Below are positions 1-8,100 of a DNA stretch of 15,000 nucleotides, piece by piece. Under the pieces are notes generated by a model, which worked only from the letters and a program-made list of their open reading frames with translations, did not search any database and was not told the DNA's origin. Every line of letters starts with the position of its first letter. Position 1 is the stretch's first letter. Source of the DNA: Symbiodinium natans (taxonomy: Eukaryota; Sar; Dinophyceae; Suessiales; Symbiodiniaceae); contig CAJNDS010002035.1 in NCBI GenBank assembly GCA_905221605.1, positions 300,555-315,554 on the forward strand, read 5' to 3'. A program made the translations under genes and the position numbers.

Positions 1-420
1 GTTTAAGAACCCCCTGGAAAATATTCCTTATAAGGGCAATATAGGGCTTATTATCTTCTCTTTTTGGCTCCTTTTGGGGGTTCTTAAGCAAATAGTAACT
101 CTAAACCCTAAACCCTTAAACCCCAAACCCTAAACCCCTAACCCCTAAACTCCTGAGTTTCTCCTCTGCGCCTTTATTTGCTGTGGCATGGCATAAGGGC
201 CTGCAGGCTCAGTTGGGGCAGTTTAGGTTGACGCTCTCAGGTACTCTATGGGTTTAAGGGTTTAGGGTCTGGGGGTTTAGGGTTTAGGGTTTAGGGCTTG
301 CAGTCAAGGTGTGTGGGCTGCCTCTCAGAGAGTAGACATCATAGGAATGTGATGCGGGTGTCCTGCAATGGTCCGTAGCTCCGACTAGCAGAGCCTGACG
401 GCTGACTTCGGCTCTTGCAG
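1..420. other. Upstream region with telomeric tracts
   Basis: No coding sequence recognised. Positions 3-14 and 76-87 form a perfect 12-bp inverted repeat around an AT-rich centre. A degenerate CCCTAAA tract lies at 101-149 and a TTTAGGG tract at 248-297. The last stretch ends in a 3' splice-like cttgcag at the ATG. Any promoter or 5'UTR would be here, but none can be identified. Confidence 0.5.
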
Positions 421-438
421 ATGATCCGCTACGAAAAG
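421..438 (+). CDS. Bestrophin exon 1 (start codon, MIRYEK)
   Basis: The ATG lies directly after a good 3' splice signal (ctcttgcag). The six codons read MIRYEK, a typical opening for algal bestrophin-like proteins. The donor chosen is GC (AAAAG|GCCGGG) because it gives phase 0 and joins to exon 2 as MIRYEK-GYSGLW. The upstream AG may be an ordinary acceptor for a 5'UTR intron or, if this is a dinoflagellate, a spliced-leader trans-splice site. There is no GT donor before the repeat-borne TAA. Confidence 0.65.
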
Positions 439-3400
439 GCCGGGCAGCCCTAAACCCGAAACCCTAGACCCTGCCCAAGCCCGAAACCCTCAACCCCCAA
501 CCCTCAACCCTCAACCCTAAACCCTAAACCCTAAACCCTAAACCTTAAGCAGGGCTACAGCGGCCTTTGGATCATCCTGCGAATCGTCGGCACGACCTGG
601 CCAAGCGCCGTGCCTCCAGCCCTCCTGGCGGCTGGCAGCGCGGCTGCAGATGCAGAGCACTTCAAGAACCCGAAGCCCTAAACCCTAAACCCTAAACCCT
701 AAACCCTAAACCCTAAACCCTCAACCCTAAACCCTGAACCCGAAAGCCCTGCAACTGAATCCTACCTAAACAGTCAAGGCCCCCCCCCCCCCCCCTCGCC
801 CATGGTCGATTGTTCAAGCCATAGTCCCAATAGCCGGACAGCTTTTGGTTCAGCAGGATTGTTGGGGTTTTGGGGTGAGAAGGGATCTCTTCAAGGGATG
901 CTTTTCATATCCCCCCCCCCACCCAACCCTGAAGGCCCAAACACGGCTTAACGACAAGGGATATTTGGAATGTTTTTGCGGCTAGGGCTTTTATCCCATG
1001 ACAGGATTGCTTTTTTTGTTAGACTTTAGGATTTGGGGTTCTCGGCTTTTTGGGGGTCTGCAGCCTGGTAGGAATCAGCCTCTTCATGGGCCTCCACCCG
1101 GACATCGATGCCCTTAGCAGAAACCGGGACGCCTACGTTGGCCACCCGTATGCCTTCAGGCTCTTCGCGATGATGGTCTGCAATCTGCTGATTTTCAAGA
1201 TGAACTCTGCGTACCAAAGGTACTGGGAGGCAAGATCGCTTGGGGGTTTAGACGTTGTCACTGCAACTTTTGTTTCCCCCCAAGCCCTGCAAGAGTTGGA
1301 ATACCCTAAACCCTAAACCCTAAACCCCAAACCCTGAACCCTAAACCCCAAACCCTAAACCCTAAACCTGCGCAGCCGGGTAAGAGGCCGCGGGAGCATT
1401 GCAGTCTATGGCCACGAAGTGGCTGGATGGGGCGTGCATGGCCATCTCCTTCGACGCTGGAGGCAGGGGCTGACCCTCAGCCCTAAACTCTACACCCTCA
1501 ACCCTCAACCCTAGACCCTAAACCCTAAGACCTAAACCGACCTAAACCCTAAACCCTAAACCCTAAACCCTAAACCCTAAACCCTAAACCCTAAACCCTA
1601 AACCCTAAACCCTAAACCCTAAACCCTAAACCCTAAACCCTAAACCCTAAACCCTAAACCCTTTGATATATTTCATTCCCCAAGCAGTGTGCCAAGACTA
1701 TGGGGTTACAACGTCAACCTTGGAGACCACATGAACCTTAAAATTGGGATCATCTATCCAACGGAACTAGAATCCCTGTTAAGGTATATATATATATATA
1801 TATATATCATTGTTTTTTTTTTTTTGTGTGTGTGTGTGTGTGTTGTGTTGTGTTTTGTCTTGTTTTGTTTGGTATTTTGTTTGGTTTTATATGTTTTTCG
1901 TTTGTTGTTCCTATTTGGTCTTGGTTTTGTCTTGTGTTTGTTTTTCCCCACCTTCGGTGTGGGGGTTGTTAGATTTTAGACTTAACTCTTCTCTTCGCCC
2001 GGAACTCTTCTCCTCGCCCGGTCTACTCCTGGAGACTCCCTGGAGTGCCCAACCTAGAGACTCTCTGGAGTGCCCAACCCCAGAGATTGCCTGGAGTGCC
2101 CAACCCAGACACTCCTGGAGTGCCCAACCCCAGAGTCTCCCTGGAGTGCCCAACCCAGAGACTCCCTGGAGTGCCCAAACCTGGAGTGCCCAACCCAGAG
2201 TCTCCCTGGAGTGCCCAACCCCAGGGTCTCCCTGGAGTGCCCAACCTCAATTGCAAGCAAAATCTAAGAAAGCGTATTTGAATCAATGTGTCTTTGTTTG
2301 AACATCTTGTTAGCGCTCTTTCCTTTTAACGAGGAGCAAGGTGGGGATGTTCGAAGTAAAATAATTGTTTTGTTTTGTTCAGTGTTGTGTTGTTTTGTGT
2401 TGTTTGGTTTTGTCTTGTCTTGTTTGTCTTATCTTACTTGTTTTGTTTGTAAAGTTAAAGAACCTTAGTGAACATGTTAACCTGAGTCTCGCCAGTGAAA
2501 AGAACGACTGAGATGAATATTGAGCGCGTGATTCAATGAACGCATCAAAACAACCATCTATTTTGCTTTCCAAGGCATTACTAGTTTATCACGAGTGAGA
2601 ACATCATAGTAATATCTTCACGGGGCAATACTAGTAAGATTTGTGAATTCAAGAGCGAATAAAGTGAGCTCACAAAGAGTTACTCCATTGTTGTAATCAG
2701 GAGTTTTTGGACTTTTCGTGTGGCCTTTACTAGACTTCATTTGGCCGCTCATGATATGATTACTGTATTCCTTGAGCACTTGGTTGTTCATGCAAAAGCC
2801 CTTACATGCTGTACATTATCAATGGGGCTTTTGCGGACACCCTAAATAACTTCATTCATGAGGGACAAGTCGGTGTAATCAACTGTTCAATCCACGAAAA
2901 GACACCTGCAAATCAAGGAATTCTTTGAGACACCTTTCTTACCATCATTCCTTGCAACGTGGCAGCGGAACTTCTTGGCCGCCGTGAATCCTTCCTCAAT
3001 GACCTGCAATAGTGCATTGATGCGGCCCTTGGTTATTCTTGTTGGGCCGTTCATGTTGTTCTTTGGAAGAGCTCCTTAACAATATACCAGACACGAAGGG
3101 AGCTCTCGTAAACTTCATCCGCAAGCCAGATATTGAGCTTAGAGGTTCGCTTATTGTTTTGTTATTGTGCGCACTCTTCCAACGAGGATTCGCATTCGGA
3201 CAGGGTGGGATGCTCATGGTGATCATTTGTTTGGTTTGTCGTTTGCTTTAGTGTGTCTTTGTTTGCTTGCTTGCTTGTTCTCTTGCTTGCTTGATTGTTT
3301 GTCTGTTTCTGCGTGTGTGTGTGTGTGTGTCAACATGTACTTTCTGCGCCTGTGGCACCAAAATCAGCTGTCGATTGCAAGGCTGTCTAAACCTTAAACC

Positions 3401-5062
3401 CTAAGCCTCAAACTGGGTCCTGGAATGCTCTTGAAGTGGTCTTACACTGTTTGGGGACTAGGCCGGGCAGAATAGAATTTTCCTTTACAAGATCCTGTAA
3501 TATCCCTCTGCTTCGGAGTTTTTAATATTACCTGCAAGGGCTTCTTCCCCCTTCTACAACAGCCCTATTGTCATCTCTTTTCAGGACTGTTCGGGTTTAG
3601 GGTTTAGGGTTTAGGGTTTAGGGTTTAGGGTTTAGTGTTTAGGGTTTAGGGTAAAGGGGAACATCCCAAGTTTCTAGGGTTTAGGGCCTGATCCCGGCGC
3701 AGGTGATCCTGACCATCCATACCTCAACGGCAGCGAGTGGCAGAGGACCAGCACATGCCTCCAGGTTAGGGTTTAGGGTTTAGGGTTTAGGGTTTAGGGT
3801 TTAGGGTTTAGGGGTTTAGGGTTTAGGGTTTAGGGTTTAAGTTTGAAGCTGCAGCTTTGTCCCTAGGGCTTCCTTCGGGTGTCGAAGCTCAGCCTTGTGG
3901 GTTCGGGGTTGATTCGCACCCCACAACTACAGCCCAACGCTACAGCCGAAACCCTAAAGCCTCCACCCTAAACCCTAAACCCTAAACCCTAAACCCTAAA
4001 CCCTAAACCCTAAACCCTAAACCCTAAACCCTAAACCCTAAACCCTAAACCCTAAACCCTAAACCCTAAACCCTAAACCCTAAACCCTAAACCCTAAACC
4101 TAAACCCTAAACCCTAAACCCTAAACCCTAAACCCTAAACCCTAAACCCTAAACCCTAAACCCTAAACCCTAAACCCTAAACCCTAAACCCCAACTCCCG
4201 AACCTTTCCCTCGTGCAGGAGCTCCGATCCTGACCCCAGCACATGTAGCAAGGAACCTCGCGGGCCATTATCGGGCTTGGTTTAGGGTTTATAGGTTTTT
4301 TAGGGTTTACAAGGTTTGCAGGGTTGATAGGGTTTGTAGGGTTGAGGGTTTAGGATTTCGGGTTTAGGGGTAGAGCTTGGGGTAGAGGGTTCTGGACGGC
4401 TTAGGGGTTAGAGCGTCGGGGTTTAGCTGCCGTATGAAGAAGCCAGCTTAAAACTCCAGCAGAGGTGTGAGGTTTAGGCTTTACGGTTTCTTACGGCGTC
4501 GGGCTTGGGGTTCGTAGTTCAGGGGCATACACTGGCAGACTCAAGAACAGAAAGCATGCTTGCAATACTCGCTGGTTGCCTGAAGAACCAGACACTCCCA
4601 TGCCCAGGGTGGCCCAGATCACGCCGAGTATGTGAAGGAGGTCCTTCACCTCTGCAGCCTGCTCCATGCCGTGACACTTCAGCACCTCCGGAGAGATGAG
4701 AACCTCGACAACCTGGTGCCAGCAGCGGCGGGGCCCCGCCGCGGCCTGAAAGTGAGCGCGTGTGCAGAAGCATCGCCGTCAACATCAGAACGTTATTGTA
4801 TTCACGACTGCTACTGCTGATGCTGCTGCTACTGCTACTGCTCCTACTCCTACTACTACTACGACGACGACTACTACTACTACTACTGCTACTACTACTG
4901 CTACTACAACAACAACTACTACTACTCCTACTGCTACTGCTGCTGCTACTGCTCCTGCTGCTGCTGCTGCTGCTGCTGCTACTACTCCAACTACTACTAC
5001 TACTACTACTACTCCTCCTCCTCCTCCTCCTCCTCCTCCTCCTCCTCCTCCTCCTCCTCCTC

Positions 5063-5105
<43 letters not shown>

Positions 5106-5134
5106 GACTGCTACTGCTACTGCTACTGCTACTG

Positions 5135-5194
<60 letters not shown>

Positions 5195-8100
5195 TCACTA
5201 TCGTTATCATTTCTATTGCTGTGGGTATTTCTCCTATACTGATCATGAACTGCGTGTCTCTCTCCTGCCGAATTAGCAACTCAGGGCACACCATCCTGCC
5301 CAAGAGCCCGTCGTTTTGGTCCGAGAGGCAGAGCTGCTAGCAGGGTGACCTTGTCTGCTGACAAGAACTCCGGATTGACTTTTTGGTACCTTCGAAGCTT
5401 CGCTTCATCTGTGCAGTGTAGCTGCCATAGCTTTAGGGTTTAGGGTTCAGGATTCAGGGTGTAGGGTTTAGGGTTTAGGGCAGCGCGACCAAGTGTGCAA
5501 TGTCGACTGCTACGGGTGCGCCAGGTCCATGTTCTCCGCGGATCATATCTCGGACCTCTACAAGATACTGAGGTTGCTCGACTCAGTAGTAGAGTAGGTA
5601 ACCTTTCACATGTTTGGGGGGGGGGGGGTCAAAAAGGGGGGGGGGGTATCGTGCGATCCCTACAAAACCCAAGGGTGAACCTTTCGTTCCCCCAGGATGC
5701 GGGACAACTAAGGTTGCCTGTCTTGGGCGGCCTCAGACCGGAGGACGCAGGGGAACGTTTCTAGCCCGAAACCCTAAACCCCAAACCCCAAAACCCTAAA
5801 CCCTAAACCTTTCTTCGAGGATTGCTCAGAGCAGAGAAGGGCATTTCCCGAAATAGGGATACCCTGAATAACACCCTCACAATGACATGATTCTCGTTCT
5901 CCTCATGAATTCTAGGAGCCTCCCGAGAGTGTACCCCCCCCCCCCCCAGTTTTAGGAATCTAAACCCTAAACCCGGACTTAGGGTTTGCGGAGTGTGGGG
6001 TTCGACGATGTTTAGGCTTCGATACTAGCCAGAACAACTGGGTTCTTTGGGTTCCGGCGTATAAGTAAAGAAACTTGAAGATACACAAACAGAGGGTTAG
6101 GGTTTAGGATAAGTATAAATGTTTAAACTTATATAAAACAAATACATGGGAAATGTATGTCTGTGGGTGGGTGTGTGTGTGTGTGTGCTTTGTTGTATAT
6201 ATGTATATACGTATGTATAAGGTACTTCCGGCACAGTCCCCCCAGAGGCCCTAAAGTTAGGAAGATCCCGAACGGCTCGGAGTGCCAGGAGAAGGAAGCT
6301 CTCATGGGCGACAGCAAAGGCCAATCACTCCCGACGTGTGCACGGGCTGCCATGGTAGGCACCCCAGTGTTAGGGTTTCGGGTTTGGGGGGTTTAGGGGT
6401 CCAGGGGTGTAGGGGTTTAGGGGTTTAGGATTAGGCAAACCTTAGAACTACCAGGCCAGGAGTGCATTCATTTTAGGGTTTAGGGTTCTGGGGGTTTAGG
6501 GTTTAGGGGCTTAGGGGTTTAGGGGTTTAGGGGTTCAGGGGTTCAGGGTTTAGGGCTCGAGTTTAGGGTTTAGGGCCAGGGTTTAGGGTTCTTTCTCAAA
6601 TGCTTGTGGGCCCGACACCAGCTGCTCCCAGGTTGTAGGGGATGTTGGGTGACCTCTCTTCCCAAGCTAGTCGCTTCTGGAATGTTCCCTAAACCCTAAA
6701 CCCATCATCTAAGCCCTAAAGAAGCCTTTCATTTTGGTCCCACAATCTAGCATGGCCCGGCCGCCTCAGTCTCCTGAAGGGGTTTGTTTTCTTGTTTATA
6801 TGAAACCCAGTGGGAACACTGAACATAAGGAAGAGTAGTTCTCTAAGTTAGGTTCCCTTCTGAGGCCAGTTCGTTTTGGTACGGCACCTTACAAAAAGGA
6901 TGACCCCAAAAGGAAAGGAAGCCTCAACTACCCATATGTCTGCACTCAGATTGTTTAAGGGTTTAAAGGGAACCGAAGAGCGGGCCCTTATCATGTATAG
7001 TAAAAGAGGGTTATCTAACAGAGGACCCAAATTAAGGGCCCATACTTGGAACCCTAAACCCTAAACCCTAAACCCTAAACCCTAACCCTAAACCCTAAAC
7101 CCTAAACCCTAAACCCTAAACCCTAAACCCTAAAAAGGCTACTTCGAATCCCCCTAACAAAGGATTTCCCCCAAGTAAAGAGCAAGGTGGAGGGTTGGTT
7201 CATGCGCCGCCTCATCTGCCGACAGAAGCATGAGCAAGGCCGGGCTGCGTCAGCAGTTTAGGGTTTAGGGTTAGGGTTTTAGGGTTTTAGGGTTTAGGGT
7301 TTAGGGTTTAGGGTTTAGGGTTTAGGGTTTAGGGTTTAGGGTTTAGGGTTTAGGGTTTGTTGATTTTTCAGCCGGGTTTCAGATGTAGAGGTTTTAAAGC
7401 GAAGATTTTTGGGAGGTTCTGCCATGTGTGCGTCTTGGGTTAGGCGATCATGTGAGCAACGAAGCAGGGGAGTAGGGGATATAGATTCCTAAGCCTCAGC
7501 CCCTAAACCTAAGCCCCTACGCCCTAAACCGTAAACCCGAAGCTCTAAAACCTACACGCTGAGTAATCTTATAGGATATGGAGTGAAGACCTGTGCCCGA
7601 AACCCCTAAGCCTAAACCCTAAACCCTAAACCCTAAACCCTAAACCCTAAACCCTAAACCCTAAACCCTAAACCCTAAACCCTAAACCCTAAACCCTAAA
7701 CCCTAAACCCTAAACCCTAAACCCTAAACCCTAAACCCTAAACCCTAAACCCTAAACCCTAAACCCCTAAACCCTAAAAACCCTAAACCCTAAACCCTAA
7801 ACCCTAAACCCTAAACCCTAAACCCTAAACCCTAAACCCTAAACCCTAGCCCTGAACCCTGAACCCTGAACCCTAAACCCGAAACCCTAAACCCTAAACC
7901 CCTTACCTACAGCCCAGGGGGCTTCGGATCGGAGCTCCGAGGTGAAACTTCCAAAACATCGCCTCCCATCCTCAGCCGACTCTATCAGGCCTAGGGCGGT
8001 TAGGGGGGGGGGGTTTAGGGTTTTTAGGGTTTTTAGGGTGTAGGGTCTAGGGTCTAGGGTTTAGGGTTTAGGGTTTAGGGTTTAGGGTTTAGGGTTTAGG

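Larger units (their letters stand above)
1663..3592. other. Intron 4: 1.9 kb non-telomeric insert
   Basis: This stretch has almost no heptamer repeats. In order it holds a unique 110-bp start, (TA)n at about 1784-1806, poly-T and (GT)n to 1842, a T/G-rich tract to 1930, a minisatellite at 2040-2245, more T/G-rich sequence at 2368-2450, AT-richer unique sequence at 2460-3220 and another T/G-rich tract ending in (GT)n near 3331. Possible coding remnants are at 2618-2791 (minus) and 2806-3012 (plus). No transposase or reverse transcriptase motif was recognised. Confidence 0.7.

Noticed and set aside
1810-2301. Frames across the minisatellite encoding repeats such as WSAQP or GVPNP
   Set aside because: Several frames on both strands are open because the unit lacks stops; no start context, no splice signals and no family match.
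4219-4278. Extra exon between exons 5 and 6 (APILTPAHVARNLAGHYRAW)
   Set aside because: The frame is open and an AG precedes it, but its entry phase does not match exon 5, whereas exon 5 joins exon 6 directly in phase.
4760-5340. Frames of 160-192 codons made of poly-Leu, poly-Thr/Ala/Pro or poly-Val/Ala/Gly
   Set aside because: They are translations of the trinucleotide microsatellite in intron 6; the exon upstream ends at a strong GT donor.
5277-5344. Exon candidate QLRAHHPAQEPVVLVREAEL
   Set aside because: It enters in phase 0 but leaves in phase 2, which would force an unlikely frame on exon 7; no bestrophin resemblance.
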